31,702 bases of DNA, from the NCBI GenBank assembly GCA_043788645.1, contig JAYVTS010000380.1, forward strand, positions 1 to 31,702, given 5' to 3'. Source of the stretch: CANIZL01 sp043788645 (GTDB lineage: Bacteria; Verrucomicrobiota; Verrucomicrobiia; Limisphaerales; UBA9464). Made by a program: the position numbers and the translations under genes. Shown piece after piece: positions 25,173 through 31,702 of this stretch (positions are counted from its first letter, which is position 1; every line of letters starts with the position of its first letter). The notes beneath the pieces are model-generated. The model worked only from the letters and a program-made list of their open reading frames with translations, did no database searches and had not been told where the DNA came from.

Positions 25173-25949
25173 TCAGTGCTTGGGTTCCTGGCCTAGATAT
25201 GCCTCGATCACCTTAGGGTTCCTCCGCACCTCGGACGGCGTGCCCTCGGCGATCTTGATCCCATGATCCAACACATGGATTCGTTCGCACAATTCCATCA
25301 CCAGCTGCATATCATGTTCGACCAACAACACAGCGAGCTGAAACTGATCGCGAACTTGACGGATCAACCGGGTTAACGCGGCTTTCTCCGTCGGGTTCAA
25401 GCCGGCCGCTGGTTCATCCAGCAACAACAGACGAGGGCGGGTGGCCAAGGCCCGGACGATCTCCAATCGACGTTGGTCACCGTACGGCAAACTCTTGGCG
25501 GGCGCAGAACGAAATCTAGCCAAGTCGAAAAGTTCCAAGAGACCCAACACCTCTCGTTCGACGGCAGCCTCTCCCGCCCGGAATGAATTGCCCCGCCAAA
25601 GTGATTGTCGCAGACCGTGAGGACTATGGAGGCGAGCACCCACTCGCACATTGTCGAACACGCTCAGACTAGGAAAGAGTCGGATATTTTGGAACGTCCG
25701 GGCCACACCGCGTGCGGCGAGTTGGTGTGACTCCAGCCGTGCCGTCGAAGTTCCAGCAAGGCTAATCCGTCCGTCGGTCGGCTGGTAGACCGCGGTTACC
25801 AGATTGAAAAGCGTTGTCTTTCCAGCCCCGTTTGGACCAATGAGGCCGACGAGTTCTTGCGGACGAACTTCTAGGCTGACGTCGGAGACGGCGGTGAGGC
25901 CACCAAACCGGATCGTCACTCGGTCCAACTCAAGGAGTGGATTGCTCAT
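25173..25949 (-). CDS. livG: Branched-chain amino acid-type ABC transporter ATPase (LivG)
   Basis: The 258-residue ATPase has Walker A GPNGAGKTT (38-46), ARTFQNIRLFPSLSVFDNVRVGA typical for LivG, the signature LPYGDQRRLEIVRAL, Walker B LLLLDEPAAGLNPTEK and the H-loop VLLVEHDMQLVMELCERIHVLDHG. The C-terminal IAEGTPSEVRRNPKVIEAYLG is diagnostic of the Liv/Urt subfamily. It overlaps livM by 4 bp (ATGA). With livF it forms the ATPase pair. Confidence 0.94.
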   Translation of the reverse strand: MSNPLLELDRVTIRFGGLTAVSDVSLEVRPQELVGLIGPNGAGKTTLFNLVTAVYQPTDGRISLAGTSTARLESHQLAARGVARTFQNIRLFPSLSVFDNVRVGARLHSPHGLRQSLWRGNSFRAGEAAVEREVLGLLELFDLARFRSAPAKSLPYGDQRRLEIVRALATRPRLLLLDEPAAGLNPTEKAALTRLIRQVRDQFQLAVLLVEHDMQLVMELCERIHVLDHGIKIAEGTPSEVRRNPKVIEAYLGQEPKH

Positions 25950-26884
25950 GCTCGCAACGGACGTGTTCGATTTAAGGTAAATAGCCCCTGCGGTCGTGAC
26001 AGCATTAAGCCAATGATTAAGAGCGCATACAAAATCATTCGATACTCCGCCACGGGACGCAAGAACTCGGGCAACAAGGTGAGCAAAATCGCGGCCGCGA
26101 TCACACCCGTCGTCCGACCCATTCCACCCAGGATCACCATGACTACAATCTCAATGCTCTTATTGAAGTCAAAGCCGGCCGGACTCAAGAATTGTTTATG
26201 ATGGGCATAGAGTCCGCCTCCCACGCCCGCAAAAAAAGCGCCGATGACGAAGGCCGTGACTTTGTAGCGAGTCGTATTAATACCCATTGCCCGAGCGGCC
26301 ACTTCATCATCCTGAACGGCAATAAAGCCCCGGCCATAGGTTGAATTCACCAAACAGGCAATCGTATAAACCGTGACGGCCGCCAAACTCCAGGCCCAGA
26401 AAAAGGTGGTTTCTTTGGGAATACCTTTCAAACCGCTCGCCCCACCAACGGCCTCGGTATTCTGTAATAATACACGAATAATTTCTCCAAAACCAAGTGT
26501 CACGATGGCGAGATAGTCGCCTTTAAGTCGCAGGGAAGGCACCCCTACCGTCAGACCAGCGACCGCGGCCGCTACGCCGCCCATGAGTAAAGCCGAAGCA
26601 AACAGAAGCGGTGTCGCCAACGGACCCTCAAACCGGTGAGCGAGCCCCAGCGTGAGCGACGCGGCCGTGTAGCCTCCCACGGCCATAAATCCGGCATGGC
26701 CCAGGCTGAATTGACCGGCGTGACCATTGATCAGATTCAAGCTGACGGCGAGAACGATATTGATTCCTACATCAATCAGAACACCCAGATAATAGGAGTT
26801 CAGTCGCAGTGGTTGGGCCGCCATCGAAATCGCAGTGGCCACGGCCACGGCTAGGATTAACCAAAGTTGCGCTCGACGTTCCAT
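25946..26884 (-). CDS. livM: Branched-chain amino acid-type ABC transporter permease (LivM)
   Basis: The 312-residue integral membrane protein has about eight to ten hydrophobic segments and the LivM signature GHAGQFSLGHAGFMAVGGYTAASL near residue 54, followed by VPSLRLKGDYLAIVTLGFGEIIRVLLQN and the cytoplasmic coupling-helix region GRGFIAVQDDEVAARAMGIN. It forms the translocation channel together with LivH. The start ATG lies 1 bp after the livH stop and the end overlaps livG by 4 bp, so the four genes form one operon. Confidence 0.94.
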   Translation of the reverse strand: MERRAQLWLILAVAVATAISMAAQPLRLNSYYLGVLIDVGINIVLAVSLNLINGHAGQFSLGHAGFMAVGGYTAASLTLGLAHRFEGPLATPLLFASALLMGGVAAAVAGLTVGVPSLRLKGDYLAIVTLGFGEIIRVLLQNTEAVGGASGLKGIPKETTFFWAWSLAAVTVYTIACLVNSTYGRGFIAVQDDEVAARAMGINTTRYKVTAFVIGAFFAGVGGGLYAHHKQFLSPAGFDFNKSIEIVVMVILGGMGRTTGVIAAAILLTLLPEFLRPVAEYRMILYALLIIGLMLSRPQGLFTLNRTRPLRA

Positions 26885-26885
26885 G

Positions 26886-27800
26886 CTAAACTTTTTCTTT
26901 CGTCGCCCGGCCCAACAGGCCTTCCGGTTTAACGAGTAGTATTAGAATCAATACCGCGAAAGCCACGGCATCCCGGTAAGACGTCAGCCCCGGCTGCCCA
27001 GCGACGATTGATTCCACGACGCCGAGTACCAATCCGCCGAGGCACGCTCCTGGTAAGTTTCCAATACCCCCCAGCACGGCCGCCACAAAGGCCTTCAACC
27101 CGGGTTGAACACCCATGAGCGGTTCAATCTTACCAAAGCTGAGGGCGAAAAGGATTCCGCCGGCGGCCGCCAAAGCCGAACCAATTGCAAACGTGAACGA
27201 GATCACCGAGTTGACATTCACCCCCATCAACGCCGCGGCCTTTTCGTTGAAGGACACGGCCCGCATGGCCATGCCCATGCGGGTGTACTTGACGGTCCAG
27301 GTCAGGATCCCCAGCAGAATCGTCGTCACCACAAACACAATGATCGATGTGCTACTGAGCGCCACTCCCGCCCAATGATACGTCGTCTCAGGCAACAACG
27401 CTGGGAAACGCTCGACTTGAGGCCCGAAACCCAGTTTTTGATTTTGCGCCGTGTATTCGATGAGCAAAGAAACCCCAATGGCCGTGATTAGCACGACCAA
27501 TCGGGGCCGATCACGGAGGGGTCGGTACGCTAGAATTTCGATCAATACGCCTAGCCCGGCACACAGCGCCATTGCCAGGAGCAATGTCACAAGTGCATTG
27601 GGCACGCTGCCGAGAGGAAGAATCGGCGCCAATTTTGGGGCTAAATGAAATCCTGCATAGGCCCCGAGCATGAACAAGTCGCTGTGCGCAAAATTGATAA
27701 ATCGGAGCACCCCATACACCATGGTGTAACCGAGCGAAATCAGCGCATAAATGGCGCCGAGCGCCAGGCCATTGACGAGTTGCTGAAAAATTTCGGTCAC
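26886..27800 (-). CDS. livH: Branched-chain amino acid-type ABC transporter permease (LivH)
   Basis: The 304-residue permease begins with FQQLVNGLALGAIYALISLGYTMVYGVLRFINFAHSDLFMLGAYAG, the diagnostic LivH start, and carries the coupling region TRMGMAMRAVSFNEKAAALMGVNVN and GKIEPLMGVQPGLKAFVAAVLGGIGNLPGACLGG. The GTG at 27800 puts the first helix at the normal position. The frame is open for another 87 residues to 28061, but that extension has no permease character and runs into a dispersed repeat. No periplasmic binding-protein gene (livJ/livK type) is found before or after the cassette. Confidence 0.92.
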   Translation of the reverse strand: MTEIFQQLVNGLALGAIYALISLGYTMVYGVLRFINFAHSDLFMLGAYAGFHLAPKLAPILPLGSVPNALVTLLLAMALCAGLGVLIEILAYRPLRDRPRLVVLITAIGVSLLIEYTAQNQKLGFGPQVERFPALLPETTYHWAGVALSSTSIIVFVVTTILLGILTWTVKYTRMGMAMRAVSFNEKAAALMGVNVNSVISFTFAIGSALAAAGGILFALSFGKIEPLMGVQPGLKAFVAAVLGGIGNLPGACLGGLVLGVVESIVAGQPGLTSYRDAVAFAVLILILLVKPEGLLGRATKEKV

Positions 27801-28124
27801 GCGAAAGCGAGGAGGTAGTTCAGCCGAAGTAGGGACGGCGCTAAGAAACCCGGCGGAGTGCCGAGCCAAAGCTTTGATCCAAGCAATCGCGCCATCGTCC
27901 GGCAGGGTATCCGGCCGCCGGAGCGGAGCAAACCTCACTCGCAAATCATCTCCATCCAGGTCTGCGAATCCTGCCTCCGAAAGCGGTGAATAAAAAATGC
28001 CGTGGATCACCGCCGATGAACAGCGACAGAAAAGATCGGTGCCGATTTCCCATCCGCCCATCCGGGTCCATCTGCGGTTCAGCCTCCATTGCGGGAGTGC
28101 TCCAAATCACCCGGCTTTACTCAG
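27801..28124. other. Spacer upstream of livH with CATCCG repeat
   Basis: These 324 bp separate the divergent livH gene and a broken carbamoyltransferase gene. I see no confident gene. An 87-codon minus-strand frame continuous with livH runs through it, but shows no recognisable motif. The livH promoter should lie here. Copy 3 of the CATCCG repeat is at 28051-28080. Confidence 0.5.
28051..28080. repeat. CATCCG-type dispersed repeat, copy 3
   Basis: Three units (CATCCGCC, CATCCGGGT, CCATCTGCG) end in GTTC, in the same orientation as copies at 5891 and 6664. As in copy 2, GATTTCCC precedes the units. The recognisable carbamoyltransferase homology begins some 60 bp downstream. Confidence 0.6.
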
Positions 28125-28982
28125 GAGCCGTCGTCCCGCACGATAGGGTGGGGGACATGGATCTGGCGCGTTCGATTCAAGAGGTAACCGAGGAGATTCT
28201 TTTCCGAATGGCCCGCCAGGTTCGGCGAGAAACGGGGCTCCCCAAACTCTGCCTGGCAGGGGGTGTGGCCCTGAACTGTGTGGCAAACGGACGGATCTTA
28301 CGCGAAGGCGTTTTTGATGAACTCTGGATACAACCCGCTGCTGGCGATGCCGGCGGCGCGTTGGGGGCGGCTTTGGCCATCTGGTATCAACACTCGGGCA
28401 ATCCCCGATCACCGGATGGGCAACACGACACCCTGCGCGGTGCTTTATTGGGACCGGATTTTGGTCGTGAACAGATCTTGGAAGCACTCGCGACACCGAA
28501 CCCAGGGGAGCGCACGACGGAACTCACCGAGACAGAATTGGCACCCCGAGTCGCATCCCTATTGGCCGCAGAAAAGGTCGTGGGTTGGTTTCAGGGTCGT
28601 ATGGAATTTGGCCCGCGAGCCCTGGGAGCCCGAAGCATTCTCGGTGATGCGCGTTCTGCGAAAATGCAATCCGTCATGAATCTAGCGATCAAATTTCGAG
28701 AAAGTTTTCGTCCATTTGCTCCAGTGGTACGCCTTGAACGCGTCGCGGATTGGTTCGACCTGAAGCATCCCAGTCCGTCAAACCGGTTGTCCAGTGCTTG
28801 TGAACACGTCGTTCAACGTTCGCGGCGAGCCCATCGTCTGTAGCCTCGGCGATGCGTTGCAGTGTTTTCGTCGCACCAACATGGATGCCTTGGTCCTCGG
28901 CAATTTTCTGCTCGAAAAGACCGGTCCACCACTGCTCCTCGAGGCAGATCCCGGTTGGCTCAACGAATTCGCGCTCGACTAA
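28125..28982 (+). pseudogene. Carbamoyltransferase (NodU/CmcH-type) remnant
   Basis: Two pieces of a carbamoyltransferase are visible in different frames. The first (about 28140-28770) has MDLARSIQEVTEEILFRMARQV, LCLAGGVALNCVANGRILREG, IQPAAGDAGGALGAAL, VVGWFQGRMEFGPRALGARSIL and FRESFRPFAPVV. The second (about 28780-28982, another frame) has TGCPVLVNTSFNVRGEPIVCS and TNMDALVLGNFLLEK. Intact relatives carry roughly 100 residues between these pieces, so an internal deletion with frameshift has joined them near 28771-28781. The N-terminal kinase-like half, several hundred residues in intact relatives, is also missing. Such enzymes carbamoylate sugars or antibiotics from carbamoyl phosphate. The gene is certainly non-functional as a full enzyme. 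Confidence 0.88.
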
Positions 28983-29000
28983 GCCGTAACGATTCAATGG

Positions 29001-29153
29001 AACAGAAGGAAACGAAGAGAACGAAGCTCGGAGGCGGGCAAAAAGCTCATCTGATGATGCTTGGATTCGCTCACGGTTTCGTGAAGGAGCGGAAATGCGT
29101 TTCCGTTCGGTTGCCTCCGCGGCCCTGCTTCGTTTCCTTTGTTTCCTTCGGTT
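29001..29153. repeat. 153-bp element with 27-bp terminal inverted repeats
   Basis: The left arm (29001-29027, containing GAAGGAAACGAAG) is complementary to the right arm (29127-29153, containing CTTTGTTTCCTTC) at 23 of 27 positions. The inside holds a perfect hairpin CGGAAA-TGCG-TTTCCG (29090-29105) and a short CACG-GTTT-CGTG hairpin just before it. The whole could fold on itself, like a MITE or a structured dispersed repeat. No target-site duplication is obvious. Confidence 0.65.
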
Positions 29154-29290
29154 GAGACCTGCATGGTTAAGATGAAGGGCTCGCCGCAAAATTTTAATAA
29201 ACCAATTCGGAAGTGGACGCACCTGGGTCGAGCCCCCTGGCTTTGCTGAAGATCGAGCTTGTTTCGGGGCGCAACTGCGAAAAAAACGTT

Positions 29291-29320
29291 GGCCCAGGGT
29301 TGTTCCTCAACCCTACGGCC
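29291..29320. repeat. Hairpin repeat AGGGTTG-TTCCT-CAACCCT
   Basis: A perfect 7-bp stem with a 5-nt loop (29296-29314) is enclosed by GGCC on both sides. From memory, similar CCCAGGGTTG...CAACCCTGGG hairpins are widely dispersed in Verrucomicrobiota and Planctomycetota genomes. This is the only copy in the window. Confidence 0.45.
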
Positions 29321-29391
29321 TTGCCATGGGGGCAGGGTCTCCCCAGGCTGTGGGTGTGTTCCCGCAATTACCTGTCGGGGTGGCCACTCTG

Positions 29392-30654
29392 ATGATCTCC
29401 GCCACGACAGTTGCTGTTTCTTTCGGTGCAGGCTTGCCGGCCAATGCTTGGCCTGAACCCGCGCAGTTGCCGACCCGCTCCGCTCCGCCGGACCCTTTGG
29501 TGAGCTTTGGCGGGCAACCGATCCGCACCCAGCGTGAGTGGGAAAAACAGCGACGTCCTGAACTGAAATCTCTCTTCCAGCATTATATGTACGGAGAGTT
29601 GCCGCCCAAACCTGCCCGAATGGACGTCGAGGTCACCGGTGAATACCCCGATTTTCTCGGTGGAAAGGCGACGCTTAAAACGATGACTCTCAGGTTTGGT
29701 GAACCTGCGTCGCCCCAACTCGATCTGATGCTGGTTACTCCAAATCATGCACCCGGTAGGGTCCCCGTGTTTCTCGCCTTGAATTTCTGCGGAAATCAAG
29801 CGGTGCATTCGGACCCACGCATCCCCCTCACGCGCGGTTGGATTTATGCGAACTGCGCGGGGTGCCAGGACGGGCACGCAGGCGAAACGTGTCGCGGTTC
29901 CCAGGCCGTGGATTGGCCGCTGGGGGCGATCATTGATCGTGGCTACGCCTTGGCGACGGTTTGCACGGCTGACATCGATTCAGATCGTCAAGACGTGTCA
30001 GACGGTGTTTATCGCTGGCTTGCTGGCCAGACGGGCGGCGCCAATCCGTCGGCGGATCGAGGGACGTTGGCCGCTTGGGCGTGGGGATTTCATCGGTGCG
30101 TCGATCAACTCGTCACGGAACGCCGCTTAGATCCAAAACGCATCGCAGTAGTGGGACATTCCCGCAACGGTAAAACCGCTTTGCTCGCTGGGGCGATGGA
30201 TGAACGGATTGCGCTGGCCATTCCACATCAAGCGGGCTGTGGCGGCACGGCCCCAAGTCGAGGTCGGATCGGCGAGTCGGTTCAGCGCATTAATACGGCC
30301 TTTCCCCATTGGTTCAACGGCGTGTATAAGGCGTTCAATGAGGACCCTACCCGCCTGCCCTTTGATCAGAATTGTCTCGTAGCACTCATGGCACCGCGAC
30401 CCGTTTTGATGGGCAACGCCGTGGAGGATACCTGGGCCAATCCGGCCGGGCAGTTTGAAATGCTGCGTGGGGCGGAACCGGTCTATCGCCTTTTGAAAAC
30501 CGGCGGTTGTGATGCCCTCACGCAACCACCGGTGGGTGAACTCGTGAAGAGCCGACTCGGTTACTTTATCCGACCCGGAAAACATTCCATGACCGCTGGC
30601 GATTGGAATCTCTTCATGGACTTCGCTGACGTGCAATTAAAAAAACACAAATAA
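29392..30654 (+). CDS. CE15 glucuronoyl esterase-like protein
   Basis: The 420-residue protein has a probable signal peptide (1-20) and an alpha/beta-hydrolase fold with the CE15 signature GHSRNGKTALLAGAMDERIALAIP, where S257 is the nucleophile (GxSRxGK). QAGCGGTAPSR follows as in bacterial CE15, and GKHSMTAGDW near the C-terminus provides the catalytic histidine. Further family blocks are HYMYGELPP, FLALNFCGNQ and the loop around GWIYANCAGCQDGHAGETCRGSQAVDWPLGAIIDRGYALATV. CE15 enzymes cleave the ester between glucuronoxylan and lignin alcohols. The ATG at 29392 is chosen because the upstream open frame (from 29326) lies in the hairpin-repeat zone. Its stop overlaps the next start by one base (TAATG), so translation is probably coupled. 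Confidence 0.9.
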   Translation: MISATTVAVSFGAGLPANAWPEPAQLPTRSAPPDPLVSFGGQPIRTQREWEKQRRPELKSLFQHYMYGELPPKPARMDVEVTGEYPDFLGGKATLKTMTLRFGEPASPQLDLMLVTPNHAPGRVPVFLALNFCGNQAVHSDPRIPLTRGWIYANCAGCQDGHAGETCRGSQAVDWPLGAIIDRGYALATVCTADIDSDRQDVSDGVYRWLAGQTGGANPSADRGTLAAWAWGFHRCVDQLVTERRLDPKRIAVVGHSRNGKTALLAGAMDERIALAIPHQAGCGGTAPSRGRIGESVQRINTAFPHWFNGVYKAFNEDPTRLPFDQNCLVALMAPRPVLMGNAVEDTWANPAGQFEMLRGAEPVYRLLKTGGCDALTQPPVGELVKSRLGYFIRPGKHSMTAGDWNLFMDFADVQLKKHK

Positions 30655-31702
30655 TGAGTCGCTGGACATACCTAGCTCGGAACCTTCGGTGGTCGATGCA
30701 AATGGCCCTGCTCAGTGCGGCCGTTTGGGCTTCTATCCGGGCGGCCGATCAACCACAATTTGGTCAGGCGTGGTCGCGCAATATGGCTTCGACGGAACGA
30801 GGGTTGCCCGCCGACTTCGATCCCGTCTCGGGCAAAAATATCAAATGGACGGCAAGCCTGGGTACCGAGGGTTACGCCACGCCCGTCGTGTCCGGCGGTC
30901 GTGTCTATATCGGCACCAACAATGAAAATCCACGCGACCCCAAACGGCAGGGCGATTGCGGTGTCCTCATGTGTTTAGCCGAAACCGATGGTCACCTACT
31001 CTGGCAGCTCGTCGTTCCCAAGCAGGAAGAGGATATTTTTATGGATTGGCCCAAGACCGGCCTGTCATCTCCCGCCACGGTCGAAGGAGATCGGGTCTAT
31101 CTCGTTGATAATCGTGGTGCAGTGCTTTGCCTCGACGCTTTGGGATTAGCCAACGGCAACGATGGACCGTTTCAAGACGAAGACCGGTATTTCTCGCTCC
31201 GCGGCACGAATGCGCCCGCAACCCCTCAAGCGTTGGGACTGCTTGATGCGGATATTTTGTGGAAGTTCGACCTCAAAGCCGATCCGGCAGTGGGTATCTG
31301 GCCCCACGACGCGGCGCATAGTTCGGTGCTCATTCGTGGAAATCACTTATATATCAATACCGGCAACGGTGTTGATAATACTCATAAAGTGATCCGGCGC
31401 CCGCAGGCACCTAGCCTCGTCGTTTTCGATAAGCGCACTGGGCAACTGCTCGCGACGGACGGAGAATCAATGGGGGCCGACATCTTTCACTGCACCTGGT
31501 CCTCGCCCGCTTTGGGGAGGGTGAATGGACAGGAAACCATTGTTTTCGCAGGTGGCAACGGCATTCTCTATGGCTTTCAACCCCTCCAAGAAAAAAGCAA
31601 ATCCACTGATGTTCCGCCGTCAAAACTCAAAAAACTTTGGCAAATTGCCTTCGATCCCACATCGCCGACCGACGATCCGCATCGGTACTTAAATAATCGC
31701 GC
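30654..31702 (+). CDS. PQQ-like beta-propeller protein, incomplete at window end
   Basis: An open frame of 349 codons runs off the right edge without a stop. It starts with a signal peptide (about 1-31, MSRWTYLARN... ending IRAA) and continues with repeated propeller blades: NIKWTASLGTEGYATPVVSGGRVYIGTNN, GVLMCLAETDGHLLWQLVV, GLSSPATVEGDRVYLVDNRGAVLCLDA, AAHSSVLIRGNHLYINTGNG, APSLVVFDKRTGQLLAT and TWSSPALGRVNGQETIVFAGGNGILYGF. This is the PQQ/BamB-like pyrrolo-quinoline quinone repeat, but without the dehydrogenase metal/PQQ-site motifs in the part seen. Exported PQQ-like propellers are very common in Verrucomicrobiota and Planctomycetota; their function is usually unknown. Coupled to the CE15 gene, a role in the same polymer-degradation programme is plausible but unproven. 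Confidence 0.88.
   Translation, partial: MSRWTYLARNLRWSMQMALLSAAVWASIRAADQPQFGQAWSRNMASTERGLPADFDPVSGKNIKWTASLGTEGYATPVVSGGRVYIGTNNENPRDPKRQGDCGVLMCLAETDGHLLWQLVVPKQEEDIFMDWPKTGLSSPATVEGDRVYLVDNRGAVLCLDALGLANGNDGPFQDEDRYFSLRGTNAPATPQALGLLDADILWKFDLKADPAVGIWPHDAAHSSVLIRGNHLYINTGNGVDNTHKVIRRPQAPSLVVFDKRTGQLLATDGESMGADIFHCTWSSPALGRVNGQETIVFAGGNGILYGFQPLQEKSKSTDVPPSKLKKLWQIAFDPTSPTDDPHRYLNNR

Larger units (their letters stand above)
28983..29391. other. Gene-free repeat zone
   Basis: These 409 bp between the carbamoyltransferase remnant and the CE15 gene have no credible coding sequence. They hold a 153-bp inverted-repeat element (29001-29153) and a second hairpin repeat (29291-29320). Open frames through the zone are incidental. 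Confidence 0.7.

Noticed and set aside
27801..28061. An 87-residue in-frame extension of LivH, considered as a fused domain or a binding-protein remnant
   Set aside because: No motif of a binding protein or permease is recognisable, part of it runs over a dispersed repeat, and LivH has its normal start at 27800.
28689..29222. Minus-strand frame of 177 codons across the carbamoyltransferase end and the repeat zone
   Set aside because: It reads through the inverted-repeat element and the complement of a recognised gene remnant; no domain is visible.

Overview
The window looks like a chromosomal stretch of a Gram-negative bacterium, most likely a Verrucomicrobiota member of the Limisphaerales/Pedosphaera kind. 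This is inference from gene content (M2 peptidase, LolA_like secreted protein, CE15 esterase, PQQ-type propeller, esterase/SMP-30 fusion, many signal peptides, TonB receptor), from the scarcity of clear Shine-Dalgarno sites, and from several families of short intergenic repeats. No rRNA, tRNA, CRISPR array, phage module or transposase was found.

Layout. 120-2695 (+): a secreted ACE-like peptidase followed by a LolA_like protein. 2749-4371 (-): UvrC, divergent from a FkbM-type methyltransferase (4452-5291 +). 5331-6599 (-): an Lrp/AsnC regulator, then a PIN toxin/RHH antitoxin pair lying between two copies of a short dispersed repeat. 6700-9855 (-): a compact dus-pdxA-parvulin cluster, divergent from a LysM protein and a fold-type III PLP decarboxylase (9994-11907 +). 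11953-15161 (-): a secreted esterase/SMP-30 fusion coupled to an O-antigen-ligase-like membrane protein. 15447-16256 (-): an OmpA/MotB-domain protein, divergent from a large TonB-dependent receptor (16442-19306 +). 19323-22425 (-): a GT4 glycosyltransferase, a tagatose/psicose 3-epimerase family protein and a release factor 3 gene that stops right after its GTPase domain. 22500-23040: an AT-rich gene-free island with internal repeats. 23199-24437/24452 (+): a DUF3570-type outer-membrane barrel. 24457-27800 (-): a tightly packed livHMGF-type ABC transporter without a binding protein. 28125-28982 (+): wreckage of a carbamoyltransferase gene. 28983-29391: a structured repeat zone. 29392-31702 (+): a CE15 glucuronoyl-esterase-like protein overlapping a PQQ-type propeller protein that runs off the window.

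Themes. Most genes are housekeeping (DNA repair, tRNA modification, vitamin B6, envelope folding) mixed with envelope and polymer-degradation functions (TonB receptor, CE15, esterase, glycosyltransferase, O-antigen ligase). The parts not explained by genes are the intergenic repeats: three copies of a CATCCG-type repeat (two around the toxin-antitoxin pair, one abutting the carbamoyltransferase wreck), a 153-bp inverted-repeat element, a GTGTC-N-GACAC REP-like palindrome, a diverged repeat pair 12.6 kb apart, and the AT-rich island next to the truncated prfC. I did not find a clear new multi-gene system. The best candidates for something undescribed are the AT-rich repeat island, the hairpin-rich leader of the DUF3570 gene, and the repeat-bounded toxin-antitoxin cassette with an apparent CTG start.
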